A DNA stretch of 40,204 bases from UBA1231 sp045123185 (GCA_045123185.1 JBGVIL010000071.1:1-40204); one strand, 5' to 3'. Positions 8,617 to 18,140 are shown, counted from the stretch's first letter. Notes: generated from the sequence alone by a model not told the origin. Program-made: numbers and translations.

Positions 8617-11600
8617 ATGCTTAAAAAAATATCTTTATTTTTATTTGCTTTTCTATTTATATTTGTTCTAGTTGGTTGTAATTTTGCTCCAACACCAAAA
8701 GAAGAAAAGTTTACTGTATCATTTGATTGTGGAATCGAATGTGAAATTGAAGATGTTGAAGTTTTAAAAGGTGAATTAGTCGAGGAACCTGAAGCTCCTA
8801 TTCGTGATGGTTATATTTTCTTAGGATGGTATAACGAAGAAGAATTATGGGACTTTGAAGAAGATACTGTTACTGAAGATATAACTTTAACAGCAAAATG
8901 GGAAGAAGAATTAGAACATGAACATGAATTTGTTAATGGTAAATGTGAATGTGGTGAAATTGACCCAGATTATGTTGAACCACATAAACACGTATTTGTT
9001 AATGGTAAATGCGAATGTGGTGAAATTGATCCAGACTATGTAGCACCACACGAACACGTATTTGTTGAAGGTAAATGTGAATGTGGTGAAATTGATCCTA
9101 ATTGGAAAGATGAACCAGTTATCGGAGAACCATTTGAAATCACTTATGAATTAAATGGTGGTGCATGGACATGGACTGCTGGTACTATTAGTGATGCAGC
9201 TAAAGGTATTGATGCTGTTTCTAACTTACCAGAAATTTTCATGGCTGATTTCTATGCATACTTATTAGAAAATGATTTATTAGATTCATCTGCAGTTGCA
9301 GCTAAATTACATGTAAGTAATTGGGCTGGATTCAGTGCTCCTTATGGTGACCCGGTTGCTTGGTATAATGCTACATCTACTGGTGGATATAGTGCTGCTG
9401 ATGGATATAGCCAATTATTCTTTGACAGTCTTAATGGTTATGAAGCTGTTGGTGGTTTCTTAGGAACTAGCCCTTACAAAGAAAAATATGCTAACGTTAC
9501 TAAACATGCTATTCAATTAACAACAGCTAGATACTCAATGGCAACAACAAGCGCAAGCTTTAAAGGTGCGATGGGATTCGTTCTTGATGGTTACTTCTAT
9601 GGAACACAAGGATTACTTGCTTCTACTAAAGCAAATTACGAAGTATTTAATGCTTTACGTGCAACTATTCCAACTCCAACTGTTGGTTATGATGGTGCTC
9701 AATCATCAACTAACGTATATGAAGTATTAACTGGAAAAGTTGGAACTTTAGTCCAATTAGTTGCTCCTGTTAAAGAAGGACATATGTTCTTAGGATGGTA
9801 TGATAATCCTGAACTTACTGGTGAAAAAGTGACAGCTGTATCTAAAGGTTGTACTTTATATGCTGCATGGTATAACTTAAATGCACCAGCTCCTTCATTT
9901 AAAATTAATTATGTATTAAATGGTGGTAAGAATTCTGCAGATGCTCCACTAGAATTTACTTTTGGTGAAGGTGCAGTATTAACTAAACCTTCAAGAGACG
10001 GTTATACATTTGTTGGTTGGTCATTAGATGCTGAAGGTAAAGAATTAGTTTCTGAAATTAATCCAATGACAAACGGTGATGTTACTGTTTACGCAAACTG
10101 GATTGAAGGTGCAGAAGATATATATACTATTACTTATGTTTATACAGACGGTAAACTTCCAACTAGAACTCCAAGTTCATTAGAAGAAGTTATTGAATAT
10201 GTATTTACTTCATATTACAATTGGTTAAAACCTAGTGATGATTACGCAACATTCAAAACAAAAGTAATCGCTCAATGGAAAGATAAACAAGCACAAGGTG
10301 ATTATAAATTCTATAAACAAGGTGGAAAAGATACAATTGATGAAAGTTATTTCTGTAATGCATCTGAAAACTTTGAAGAATGGAATGCATGGTTTACAGT
10401 ATTTGATGCACAAGTAACAGCTGCAAATGGTGCTCAAAATGCTTGGAATAGTTATGTAGGTATTTTAAGACTTGGTCAATGGTTAGCTGGAGCTTCTCCA
10501 ATTACTTGGAAAGATTCAATGAACCAAGCATTAATTAATGCAACTCAAATTAAAATTCCACTACCTGCTGAATATAAACTTGGAGATGAATTCTCAATTC
10601 CTGAATTAGTTATTGAAGATGGACGTACATTCTTAGGATGGTACGATCAAGATGGAAATAAAGTTGAAAAAATATCTCCTAATACTAAAGGTGATTTAGT
10701 GTTAACAGCAAAATGGAGTGAAGCTACTCCTGTTGAATCATTTGAAATCACTAATCAAATTGAAAAATTATTAAAACTTTCTACTCATCAATTAACATGG
10801 TTAATTGGACCTGATAACGCTACTTTCAAAAAAGTAACTTTTGAATCAAGTAATCCTAAAGTATTAAAAGTTTCTGAAAATGGTTTATTAGAAGCTATTA
10901 GTGAAGGTGTTGCAAAAGTAATTGTAACAGTTCATGGAAATACATCATTAAATATGGAATTTGAAGTAGAAGTTTATGTTGACCCATATATTCGTGGTGA
11001 ATTTGTTAGCCAATCATATGTTGTATCTGGTAAGACAATTCAACTACGTGGTTCTTTAGTAGGTGCAACTACTGATAAACTTGTATGGAAATCTAATACT
11101 CCAGAACTTGCTACTGTTGATTCAGAAGGAGTAGTTACTGGTGTTAAAGAAGGACTTGCAGAAATCGTTGTTTATTGTAATGACAATGAAAATATTAAGT
11201 TTACTTTCTATGTAACAGTATTTGATGAAGAACCATCTGATATCTTAAAATTATTAGTTGAAAGTAATAATCCTGAAATCTATACTAAGAATGATTTATT
11301 AATCGGTATTAAGATTGGATCTGACGGTGCTTACTACTCTGATATCGTAGGAAGTGTATCTAAATTATTATTTGAAGATTACGCTGTTTATGATGATTAC
11401 TATCTATCAAACCCATCAAACAAATCTATATTAAATGGTGATGGTATTGGTGGTATTGACTTTATTACTGTTCACTACGCAGCTGATATGCCATATTCTC
11501 AATCAGCAATGTTTAATGGTGGTAAGAACTTAGCGTCTTACAATAAATCTTGTAATACAAATGGTACTCAAGCTTCATGGCATTATAGTGTTGGTAATGA

Positions 11601-12321
11601 TGGTATCTGGGCTTCTCAAAGTGAAGCTTATGGTGCATGGCATGCAGGTGCAAGTAAGAGAATGACTTGGACAGATAGTGGATTAACAACTGCTCAAGTT
11701 GGTGATGATTTATATACTACTGATGTAACATTAGGTAGCGATGGATATTTCTATATTAAAGGTGTTAGAACAAATATTAAAAATACATCAACAGGTACTA
11801 AATTAAATGGTATGGGTTTAGGTGTTAAAATTGAAGGAAATAAAGTTTTATTAGGCGGACATTACCATAACACATCTTATGACTATATTTCTTCAACTGG
11901 TGGTAATAATAACTCTATTGGTATGGAAACATCAGTTCGTGAAGGTTCTGATCTTTGGTTAACATGGCAATACACTGCACAACTTTGTGCTAAACTTTTA
12001 ATCAAATATGAACTTCCATTAAATAGACTTGTAGGTCACCATTTCTTCTCAGGTAAGTGGTGCCCACAACCAATGTTAGAAAATGATTTAGAAATTTGGA
12101 AAGAATTCGTAGAACTTACTAGACAACAAATGTCATTATATCAAGACTATAGTCAATATAAATTATCATTTGAATCTACTAGTGAATATTTAAAAGATAA
12201 TGGTAGAGTAAGTGAATTACCAGATTATACACAATGTGTAACTTATACAGTTACTTATACTGATGGTAATACAACTAAAACTGTAACTCTATCTTCTATT
12301 CTTCCAGGTGCTCTTGAATAA
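8617..12321 (+). CDS. Multidomain lipoprotein N-acetylmuramoyl-L-alanine amidase (Amidase_2)
   Basis: This is a 1234-residue lipoprotein with its lipobox at C21 (LVGC). In order: an InlB-type repeat at about 32-92 (DGYIFLGWY); three 22-residue H/CxCG repeats at about 102-167; further InlB-type modules with GHMFLGWY, GYTFVGWS and RTFLGWYD alternating with helical stretches to about 705; two Big_2-like Ig domains at about 710-870 (one includes SNTPELATVDSEGVV); then a catalytic Amidase_2 domain at about 940-1175. Zinc ligands H953, H1141 and C1149 and K1147 are in the spacing seen in T7 lysozyme. It would cleave the muramoyl-alanine bond of peptidoglycan outside the cell. It is monocistronic, with a cre-like operator. 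Confidence 0.9.
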   Translation: MLKKISLFLFAFLFIFVLVGCNFAPTPKEEKFTVSFDCGIECEIEDVEVLKGELVEEPEAPIRDGYIFLGWYNEEELWDFEEDTVTEDITLTAKWEEELEHEHEFVNGKCECGEIDPDYVEPHKHVFVNGKCECGEIDPDYVAPHEHVFVEGKCECGEIDPNWKDEPVIGEPFEITYELNGGAWTWTAGTISDAAKGIDAVSNLPEIFMADFYAYLLENDLLDSSAVAAKLHVSNWAGFSAPYGDPVAWYNATSTGGYSAADGYSQLFFDSLNGYEAVGGFLGTSPYKEKYANVTKHAIQLTTARYSMATTSASFKGAMGFVLDGYFYGTQGLLASTKANYEVFNALRATIPTPTVGYDGAQSSTNVYEVLTGKVGTLVQLVAPVKEGHMFLGWYDNPELTGEKVTAVSKGCTLYAAWYNLNAPAPSFKINYVLNGGKNSADAPLEFTFGEGAVLTKPSRDGYTFVGWSLDAEGKELVSEINPMTNGDVTVYANWIEGAEDIYTITYVYTDGKLPTRTPSSLEEVIEYVFTSYYNWLKPSDDYATFKTKVIAQWKDKQAQGDYKFYKQGGKDTIDESYFCNASENFEEWNAWFTVFDAQVTAANGAQNAWNSYVGILRLGQWLAGASPITWKDSMNQALINATQIKIPLPAEYKLGDEFSIPELVIEDGRTFLGWYDQDGNKVEKISPNTKGDLVLTAKWSEATPVESFEITNQIEKLLKLSTHQLTWLIGPDNATFKKVTFESSNPKVLKVSENGLLEAISEGVAKVIVTVHGNTSLNMEFEVEVYVDPYIRGEFVSQSYVVSGKTIQLRGSLVGATTDKLVWKSNTPELATVDSEGVVTGVKEGLAEIVVYCNDNENIKFTFYVTVFDEEPSDILKLLVESNNPEIYTKNDLLIGIKIGSDGAYYSDIVGSVSKLLFEDYAVYDDYYLSNPSNKSILNGDGIGGIDFITVHYAADMPYSQSAMFNGGKNLASYNKSCNTNGTQASWHYSVGNDGIWASQSEAYGAWHAGASKRMTWTDSGLTTAQVGDDLYTTDVTLGSDGYFYIKGVRTNIKNTSTGTKLNGMGLGVKIEGNKVLLGGHYHNTSYDYISSTGGNNNSIGMETSVREGSDLWLTWQYTAQLCAKLLIKYELPLNRLVGHHFFSGKWCPQPMLENDLEIWKEFVELTRQQMSLYQDYSQYKLSFESTSEYLKDNGRVSELPDYTQCVTYTVTYTDGNTTKTVTLSSILPGALE
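8920..9117 (+). repeat. Three tandem 66-bp coding repeats (H/CxCG units)
   Basis: Three in-frame 66-bp units at 8920-8985, 8986-9051 and 9052-9117 encode 22-residue units of the form HxFVxGKCECGEIDP. The units differ mostly by single bases, with the last one diverged at its end, which suggests recent duplication. They form a short Cys/His linker between the first InlB repeat and the rest of the amidase. Confidence 0.9.
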
Positions 12322-12331
12322 ATCTAAAATT

Positions 12332-12367
12332 AAAGACTTAATACTTGTGTATTAAGTCTTTTGTTTT
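12332..12367 (+). terminator. Intrinsic terminator after the amidase gene
   Basis: Perfect arms AAAGACTTAATAC and GTATTAAGTCTTT around a TTGT loop, then a broken T run. Confidence 0.85.
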
Positions 12368-12384
12368 AGATCATAAATTAACAT

Positions 12385-12404
12385 TATAACTGTTGACAGT
12401 TATA
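12385..12404. promoter_or_regulatory. Palindromic operator over the -35 box of the HTH-NTase/HEPN genes
   Basis: TATAACTG and CAGTTATA are perfect 8-base arms around TTGA. The right arm and loop contain the -35 hexamer TTGACA. A dimeric HTH protein bound here would occlude RNA polymerase; the first gene encodes an N-terminal HTH, so autoregulation is likely. Confidence 0.65.
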
Positions 12405-12421
12405 TTGATTTATGATACAAT
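12393..12421 (+). promoter_or_regulatory. Promoter of the HTH-NTase/HEPN pair
   Basis: TTGACA (12393-12398), 17 bases, then TACAAT (12416-12421), with an extended TG at 12413-12414. The transcript start would fall only a few bases before the GTGATAG preceding the ATG, so the leader is short. Confidence 0.8.
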
Positions 12422-12436
12422 ATTATTGGTGATAGT

Positions 12437-13030
12437 ATGTTAAAAGAATATTTAAAAAATATCAATCTATCAGTATATAAACTTTCAGAAATCTCTAATG
12501 TACCATATACTACTATTAATGAGTTAGTAAATGGAAAAAAGAGTATTGATGATTGTAAAATTAAAACTATTGAAAGAATTGCAAAAAGCTTAAACTTATC
12601 AATTGAAAGTTTAATGAAACTGATTAAAAATGATAATACTAATTTATCAACTTCATGGATTGACAATAAAGACAAAAAGTTTTATTTTCCAATTTTAATT
12701 GAAAATTGTAATTATGAATGTAGTCGAATACACCCATTAAAACAACGGGTAACTAATGAAATTTATAATGAACTTAAATTATCTGATATTGTTGATAAAG
12801 CAATTATTTTTGGAAGTTCCATTAATATTAGATGTACTAACAAAAGTGACATTGATATTGCTATTCTACTTAAGTCGAAAGATTTCACTCAAGATAACCA
12901 AAATGTCTTATCAGAAAAGATTCAAGAAATAACTGGATATAATGCTGATATTGTGTGGTTAAATACACTAAATAACGAATCTAGATTATATCAAAATATA
13001 TATATGAAAGGAGTAACTATTTATGAGTAA
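12437..13030 (+). CDS. HTH-nucleotidyltransferase (MntA-like antitoxin candidate)
   Basis: This is a 197-residue two-domain protein. Residues 8-65 form an XRE-like helix-turn-helix (SVYKLSEISNVPYTTINELV, then KTIERIAKSLNLSIESLMKL). Residues about 95-195 are a minimal nucleotidyltransferase: G126-S127, D138 and D140 give the GS...DxD metal site, and a third acidic residue follows in NADIVWL. In MNT-HEPN modules (type VII toxin-antitoxin) the MNT enzyme AMPylates and silences the HEPN partner. Here the fused HTH could also repress the operon through the palindrome at 12385-12404. The HEPN gene overlaps by 8 bases. The toxin-antitoxin role is inferred from this arrangement. Confidence 0.8.
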   Translation: MLKEYLKNINLSVYKLSEISNVPYTTINELVNGKKSIDDCKIKTIERIAKSLNLSIESLMKLIKNDNTNLSTSWIDNKDKKFYFPILIENCNYECSRIHPLKQRVTNEIYNELKLSDIVDKAIIFGSSINIRCTNKSDIDIAILLKSKDFTQDNQNVLSEKIQEITGYNADIVWLNTLNNESRLYQNIYMKGVTIYE

Positions 13031-13412
13031 ATTATTGGCTCGTGCTAAAGCAAAAAAATTTAGTGCAGATAACAGTTTTAATTTTATCTCAGTTGATGAT
13101 GCTTATATTGATGAATGTTGTTTTTGTCTTCAACAAGTAATTGAATTTACTTTAAAGTATTTAGTGGAAATGAGTGGTGAAAACTATATTGAAAATCATG
13201 ATATAAGAGCACAAATGAATATATTAAAAAAACTTGATAAATTTATTCCTTGTGAAGAAGAATTAAGAAAAATGGCATCGACGCTTAATTCATGGGCAGT
13301 AGAAACAAGATACAATGATAACTTTGTCGCATTATTTGAAGATATCATGGATGCGAAAAGAATTGCTGAAGAATTAATTTCATATTGTGATAAACAAGTT
13401 GTATGTAAATAA
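13023..13412 (+). CDS. HEPN-domain protein (partner of the nucleotidyltransferase)
   Basis: This is a 129-residue, mostly helical protein of HEPN type. Visible landmarks are the first-helix start KLLARAKAKKF, the helix DECCFCLQQVIEFTLKYLV, HDIRAQMNILKKL, and SWAVETRYND near residue 94. In HEPN RNase toxins an R-x4-6-H motif is catalytic; after the Arg of ETRY there is no His at 4-6 residues, so ribonuclease activity is doubtful and a substrate-binding or regulatory HEPN is an alternative. It starts inside the last codons of the nucleotidyltransferase gene and ends at a shared terminator. Such HEPN/MNT pairs are often mobile. Confidence 0.75.
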   Translation: MSKLLARAKAKKFSADNSFNFISVDDAYIDECCFCLQQVIEFTLKYLVEMSGENYIENHDIRAQMNILKKLDKFIPCEEELRKMASTLNSWAVETRYNDNFVALFEDIMDAKRIAEELISYCDKQVVCK

Positions 13413-13416
13413 AAAT

Positions 13417-13455
13417 AAGAGTAACTTCATTAAAGAAATTACTCTTTTTGTTTTT
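13417..13455. terminator. Bidirectional terminator between converging genes
   Basis: Arms AAGAGTAA and TTACTCTT with a partly paired middle; T-rich on the plus side and, read in reverse, TTATTTTTATTT on the minus side. It serves the HEPN gene and the GH18 gene. Confidence 0.7.
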
Positions 13456-13461
13456 GATTTA

Positions 13462-15405
13462 TTACTGTTTTAAATTATCATAAATAGCCTGAACTAAATC
13501 CCCAGTTGTGTCACAACCATTTTCCCAATACATTAAACCTGCACAATTATTATTTTTAACATAATCACATTTAGCTGCGATTGATCTTGGATCATCAAAT
13601 GAGATAAAAGTAGTTAAATCATTACTGATTATATATGGTACTTGTGCATCTTCATCATAGTAATAAGTATAATTAGGATTATTTAAATACTGATTTTTTA
13701 TTGTGGTATAATAAACACTACCATTACTTACCCAACGACCTTCGTTGTTATATTGTCTTGTTCCATAAAATGCTAAGCCAAAAATTAATTTATTATTTTG
13801 TACGCCTAAGTTATTATAAATTGTCACTGTTTCATCAATGGAACAAGATGATAATGTACCACCTACTCGATATTCAGTATTGTGGAATCCTGTTCTTTTG
13901 TATAAAGCATTTTGATAATAACCAGATGAACTACTCATGCTATAGGTCATAACATTTATAAAATCAAGATATTTACTAGAATTCGATAAATCATATCTAG
14001 TTGGTTGCCATTTACCACCGCCAATTGCAGCGGTAATTAGATGATGAGAATTGTTCTTTTTAACTGCTTCGTTAAGTTCTTTTATAAATAATGTAAAGTA
14101 TTGTGCTTGACTAGAAGTAGGAGTTTCCCAGTCAACATCAACGCCATCAAATCCATATTTATTAATGAGGTCAATAATGTTATTGATTAAGGTTTTTCTA
14201 GCTTCGGCATTCTTAGTAACTGATGCAAAAGCAGAACTAGGTTCAGATCCGCCACCTCCTAAAGAAAGTACTGTGTATATACCATTTTCTTTAGCTTTCG
14301 GTAAAACAGAATATTCAATATTTGCTAAAACACCGGCATTATTTTTTAATGTTCCGTCAGGATTAAACATTATAAATGCACAATAGATAATATCCATAGT
14401 TTCAAAGAATTGGTTAGTTAAACCATAATAATTTCGATATATATAGCCAGAAGCAACATTTTTTGTAATGTCTTTATAACCTTCTAATGTAATAGGAATA
14501 CTACCTTTTAAAGTTTGATTGTTATATTCAATTGAATATGTAATTTCAATATTTGTTTTTTCATATGGTCTTTTTAATATTCCAGAATTAGAAAGATATA
14601 AAGAATTAGTTTCCCAAGTAATTGTTGTATCGATATATGATGTTTCTAAAATTATATTAGAATCAACTATTATATTGGAATAAGTTTTATTAATATATTC
14701 TTGCGTTTTTTGTAATTGTTCTTCAGTATCATCAATTTTGTATGTTGCGTTAATAGTCATATTATCCATAATAACAACACCTTCTTCAACGTCCCAAAAA
14801 CCTATATAATCAACAACCTCAGGAACCTTTGGTAAATTTAATAGTTGTTGACCTTCTTGAATTTGACGTTCCTCAACTAGTTCATTATTTACCATAAATT
14901 TTACTATCAAGATATTTTCCTCATAAATCGGAGTAATTATACAATCTTTTGTTACATTTAGATATTCTTCTGAAGAAAAGCCAGTTAGATTATATCCAAT
15001 AATTTTATCATAATTTGGTAAAAGTGCGTCTTCACCTTCTATAACATATTGTTCACTGATAATATCTTTATTAAAATCTAAGAAAGTTACTTTGTATTTA
15101 TTTGGTTGAATTTCTATTTCAAATGATTTTTTAATGTTTTGATAGTTTACTGTAATGTTATGAATGCCTGGTTGTTTTAATTTATCAAAATCTTCATTAC
15201 TGATCATTGATTCATCTAATGTGACAGTCTTTTCTATATTGTTATGATCTTTGACAATTAATTTAATATCTGAAATTTCAAAATTGTTTAGGGTTATTAC
15301 TTCAGGTAAATTTGATAAATCAATTTCATAGTTGTTTATACTGGGTGTAAAAGTACAACCAGTAATCAATATTAAGAATAAAAATAGTAAATAGTATTTT
15401 TTCAT
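13462..15405 (-). CDS. GH18 family glycoside hydrolase lipoprotein (chitinase-like)
   Basis: This is a 647-residue lipoprotein with lipobox C17 (ITGC). Residues about 35-235 are beta-rich, with weak InlB-like pieces (GFSSEEY, YIGFWDVEEG). Residues about 235-315 resemble an atrophied bacterial Ig domain (TTITWETNSLYLSNSGIL). The GH18 barrel is about 320-645: LSLGGGG at its second strand, the signature D420-x2-D423-x-D425-x-E427 (DGVDVDWE) with E427 as acid, then DFINVMTYSM and GLMYWENG. It should cut beta-1,4 linkages next to N-acetylglucosamine (chitin, peptidoglycan or glycan cores). The ribosome site is TTGGAG. The gene runs opposite to its neighbours and probably stands alone. I see no clear promoter in the AT-rich 275 bases upstream. 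Confidence 0.85.
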   Translation of the reverse strand: MKKYYLLFLFLILITGCTFTPSINNYEIDLSNLPEVITLNNFEISDIKLIVKDHNNIEKTVTLDESMISNEDFDKLKQPGIHNITVNYQNIKKSFEIEIQPNKYKVTFLDFNKDIISEQYVIEGEDALLPNYDKIIGYNLTGFSSEEYLNVTKDCIITPIYEENILIVKFMVNNELVEERQIQEGQQLLNLPKVPEVVDYIGFWDVEEGVVIMDNMTINATYKIDDTEEQLQKTQEYINKTYSNIIVDSNIILETSYIDTTITWETNSLYLSNSGILKRPYEKTNIEITYSIEYNNQTLKGSIPITLEGYKDITKNVASGYIYRNYYGLTNQFFETMDIIYCAFIMFNPDGTLKNNAGVLANIEYSVLPKAKENGIYTVLSLGGGGSEPSSAFASVTKNAEARKTLINNIIDLINKYGFDGVDVDWETPTSSQAQYFTLFIKELNEAVKKNNSHHLITAAIGGGKWQPTRYDLSNSSKYLDFINVMTYSMSSSSGYYQNALYKRTGFHNTEYRVGGTLSSCSIDETVTIYNNLGVQNNKLIFGLAFYGTRQYNNEGRWVSNGSVYYTTIKNQYLNNPNYTYYYDEDAQVPYIISNDLTTFISFDDPRSIAAKCDYVKNNNCAGLMYWENGCDTTGDLVQAIYDNLKQ

Positions 15406-15602
15406 AAAAACTCCAAAAATATTATATTATAACTATATTATATAATATTTTCTTTGAAAAACATATTCATATATAAATTTATTTTATATAACATTAAATT
15501 GAATAAACTATGAATCTTTGAAATAATTATCCAATTTTATATGTTTAGTCTTTGATTGATTAACTATTTTACAAAGAACTTTAAATGTAAATATCATATT
15601 AC

Positions 15603-15631
15603 TTTATAAAAAATTGAATTTGTGATAGAAT
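15603..15631 (+). promoter_or_regulatory. Promoter of the GdpP-L9 / dnaB / prfA genes
   Basis: A weak TTTATA (15603-15608) lies 17 bases from TAGAAT (15626-15631), which has an extended TG (TGaTAGAAT). A TATGGC (15642-15647) and GCCATA (15655-15660) inverted repeat sits in the leader. The rest of the 275-base gap from 15406 is AT-rich with no gene seen. Confidence 0.5.
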
Positions 15632-15680
15632 AAGAGAGTAATATGGCCTAGTATGCCATAAATTATAAATAGGTGATAAC

Positions 15681-18137
15681 ATGAAGAAAACAAATAACAT
15701 ATTATCAATTTTCCTAACATTTTTAACGATTGTTATGGGTTTTGTTACTTATTATCTTTACGCAACTAAAGTTGAGATTAGTAAAGTCGTTATTTATCCA
15801 TATGGATTATACATGACTTTAATTTGTTTAATTTTAACTTTATCAGAGATTTTAAGTAAATATCGTATTAATAAACATATTAAACGTACTAACTTTTTAG
15901 AAACAAGACTTGGTGAATGGAATACTATTAGTTACCGAGTAAAAAAAGCTGGTGAACATGCTTTTAATGAATTACCAATTGGTATTATCATTTTATCTGA
16001 GAATAACGAAATCTTTTGGTCAAACAGTTATGCCAAAGATATCTTTATGAGTTCTCTTCATGATATTAAATTAAAAAATATTAGTAAAGAGATTTATCAA
16101 AACGTTAAAGAAAAGAATGAAAATTTCCAAGTTGAAATTTATGGTAAAAAATTTAGTGCAAAATATGAAATAGATTATCGTACAATCTACTTAACAGATG
16201 TTACTGATATGGTAAATGTCAAAGCATTATATGATAAACGTATAACAGCTTTAGGTTATATTGAAGTTGATAACTTAGAAAATATTTTATCTGACTTTGA
16301 TGTAGAAGAAAAAGCTGAATTTATGTGGCATATCGTTACAGCGATTGCACAATGGTCTGAAAAATATAATGCCTATGTACGTGCCTATAGTGATAGTAGT
16401 TACTTAATCATTATGGATAAAGGTCAACTACAATTAATGATGAAAGATAACTTCTCTATTTTGGATACAATTAAAACACTTGTCCGTGCAAAGCCTTATC
16501 AAATTAGTTTAAGTATTGGTATTGCATGTGCAGATGAAAATATTGATGACTTATCAAGTTTAGCAAAAGAACAACTTGAATTTGCTACTAATCGTGGTGG
16601 TGACCAAGCAAGTGTTAAGATTGACCAAAAAGTAATCTTCTTTGGTGCTAAAAATGATACAGCTCAATCTGAAACAAGAGTCACAATTCGTATGAAGAGT
16701 GAAGAACTTCAATCATTAATGAAGTCATCAAATTGTGTTATGACAATTGGTCATAAAACAGCTGATGCTGATGCATTTGGTGCAACACTTGCAATTTACA
16801 GAATGGCAAAAGCATTAGGAAAGCCAGCATATATTATTTTAGATGAATCAAGCATTGACCCTACTGTTCAAAGAATTAAAGATGCAATTGATAAAGAGTT
16901 TATTAGTTTAAAAGAAGCTATTATTACTCCATCAATGGCTCTTGCTAGAATGACTAATGAAACATTATTAATGGTTGTTGACTGTCAATCAGAAGCATTA
17001 TTAGTTGAACCAAAACTAGTTAAAAAAGCTTCTAAAGTTGGAGTTATTGATCACCATAGACGTGGAGACAATGCAATTGAAAAAGTTGATTTCTATTTAT
17101 CTTCAACAGCTGCTTCATCAAGTGTTGAATTAATTGTTGAATTATATGAATTCATGTCAGAAGAAATCACATTTGATAAATTAGAAGCTACTTGGTTACT
17201 ACTTGGTATTATTGTAGATACAAATAATTTTATTTATCGTTGTACTGAAAAAACATTTAAAGTTGCATCTATTCTTGCAAAAAATGGTGCAGATATGACT
17301 GGTGTTAAAAAATACTTAAAAGAAGATTTAACTGAAAAAGTAACAAGACATGAACTTGTAGATAACGTAGTAAAATACCAAGAAAAAATTGGTATTGCAG
17401 TTGGTGATGCAAATAAAACATTTGATCGTCCAGAACTTGCAAAAATTAGTGATGAAATTATCTCAATTAAAGGAATTGACGTTGGTATCACAATTGGACG
17501 TATAAGTAGCCAATTTGTTGGTATTAGTGCAAGAAGCTTAGGAACAATTAATGTTCAACTTCTTATGGAAAAAATGGGTGGTGGTGGACACTTTAATAAT
17601 GCTGCTGCTCAAATTAAAACTGATGATATCGATAGTGTTTATCGTAAACTAACTAAATGTATCGATGAATTAATCGAGAAAGAGGAAAGTATGAAAGTAA
17701 TCTTAATTAAAGACGTTAAAGGACATGGTAAAGTTGGTGAAATCGTTGATTTAAATCCAGGTTTTGCTAATCACTTAATTAGAACAGATCAAGCAATTGT
17801 TGCTTCTAATGAAAACTTAAAACGTCTTGATGAACAAAAGAAACAAGCTCAACTTGAAGAAGAAAAACTAATTCAAGAAATGAAAGAACTAAAGAAAAAA
17901 ATTGAAGAAACACCTATTAAAATTGGTGTAAAAATTGGTGTTGAAGGTAGAATGTTTGGTACAGTTAGTATTAAACAAGTAGTTGATACTTTCTTAAAAG
18001 ATACTGGTATCCAACTAGATAAGAAAAAAATTAAATTTAAAGATAATATTAATGCTTTAGGCACATATGATATACCAATTGAACTTCATAAACAAATTAA
18101 AGCAACTATTAAACTATATGTTGTAGAAAAGGAGTAA
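15681..18137 (+). CDS. GdpP-like c-di-AMP phosphodiesterase fused to ribosomal protein L9
   Basis: This is an 818-residue fusion. Residues 1-60 hold two membrane helices; a PAS-like domain is about 90-175; a degenerate GGDEF-like domain about 180-320 (NRGGDQA); a DHH phosphoesterase follows with G357-HKTADADAFG, VVDCQ and D457-H458-H459; DHHA1 has GGGGHFNNAA. This is the order of GdpP/YybT, which hydrolyses c-di-AMP to pApA. Residues 671-818 are a full-length ribosomal L9, with KGHGKVGEIVDLNPGFAN and a long helix to the C-domain. In Bacillus gdpP, rplI and dnaB are adjacent separate genes, so this is a joined version. An AGAGG (17681-17685) lies 5 bases before M671 and may allow L9 to be made alone. 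Confidence 0.9.
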   Translation: MKKTNNILSIFLTFLTIVMGFVTYYLYATKVEISKVVIYPYGLYMTLICLILTLSEILSKYRINKHIKRTNFLETRLGEWNTISYRVKKAGEHAFNELPIGIIILSENNEIFWSNSYAKDIFMSSLHDIKLKNISKEIYQNVKEKNENFQVEIYGKKFSAKYEIDYRTIYLTDVTDMVNVKALYDKRITALGYIEVDNLENILSDFDVEEKAEFMWHIVTAIAQWSEKYNAYVRAYSDSSYLIIMDKGQLQLMMKDNFSILDTIKTLVRAKPYQISLSIGIACADENIDDLSSLAKEQLEFATNRGGDQASVKIDQKVIFFGAKNDTAQSETRVTIRMKSEELQSLMKSSNCVMTIGHKTADADAFGATLAIYRMAKALGKPAYIILDESSIDPTVQRIKDAIDKEFISLKEAIITPSMALARMTNETLLMVVDCQSEALLVEPKLVKKASKVGVIDHHRRGDNAIEKVDFYLSSTAASSSVELIVELYEFMSEEITFDKLEATWLLLGIIVDTNNFIYRCTEKTFKVASILAKNGADMTGVKKYLKEDLTEKVTRHELVDNVVKYQEKIGIAVGDANKTFDRPELAKISDEIISIKGIDVGITIGRISSQFVGISARSLGTINVQLLMEKMGGGGHFNNAAAQIKTDDIDSVYRKLTKCIDELIEKEESMKVILIKDVKGHGKVGEIVDLNPGFANHLIRTDQAIVASNENLKRLDEQKKQAQLEEEKLIQEMKELKKKIEETPIKIGVKIGVEGRMFGTVSIKQVVDTFLKDTGIQLDKKKIKFKDNINALGTYDIPIELHKQIKATIKLYVVEKE
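17681..17693 (+). promoter_or_regulatory. Internal ribosome binding site and ATG for a free L9 protein
   Basis: AGAGG (17681-17685), a 5-base spacer and ATG (17691-17693) lie exactly at the first residue of the L9 part. Initiation here would give a 148-residue protein, the normal L9 length. Internal initiation is inferred. Confidence 0.45.
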
Positions 18138-18140
18138 TCT

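Noticed and set aside
8920..9117. Possible CRISPR array
   Set aside because: The three repeats are contiguous, in frame and coding, with no spacers.
13023..13030. Shared 8-base overlap (TATGAGTAA) at two gene pairs as a special signal
   Set aside because: It arises from common stop/start overlap in AT-rich DNA; two cases do not show a motif.
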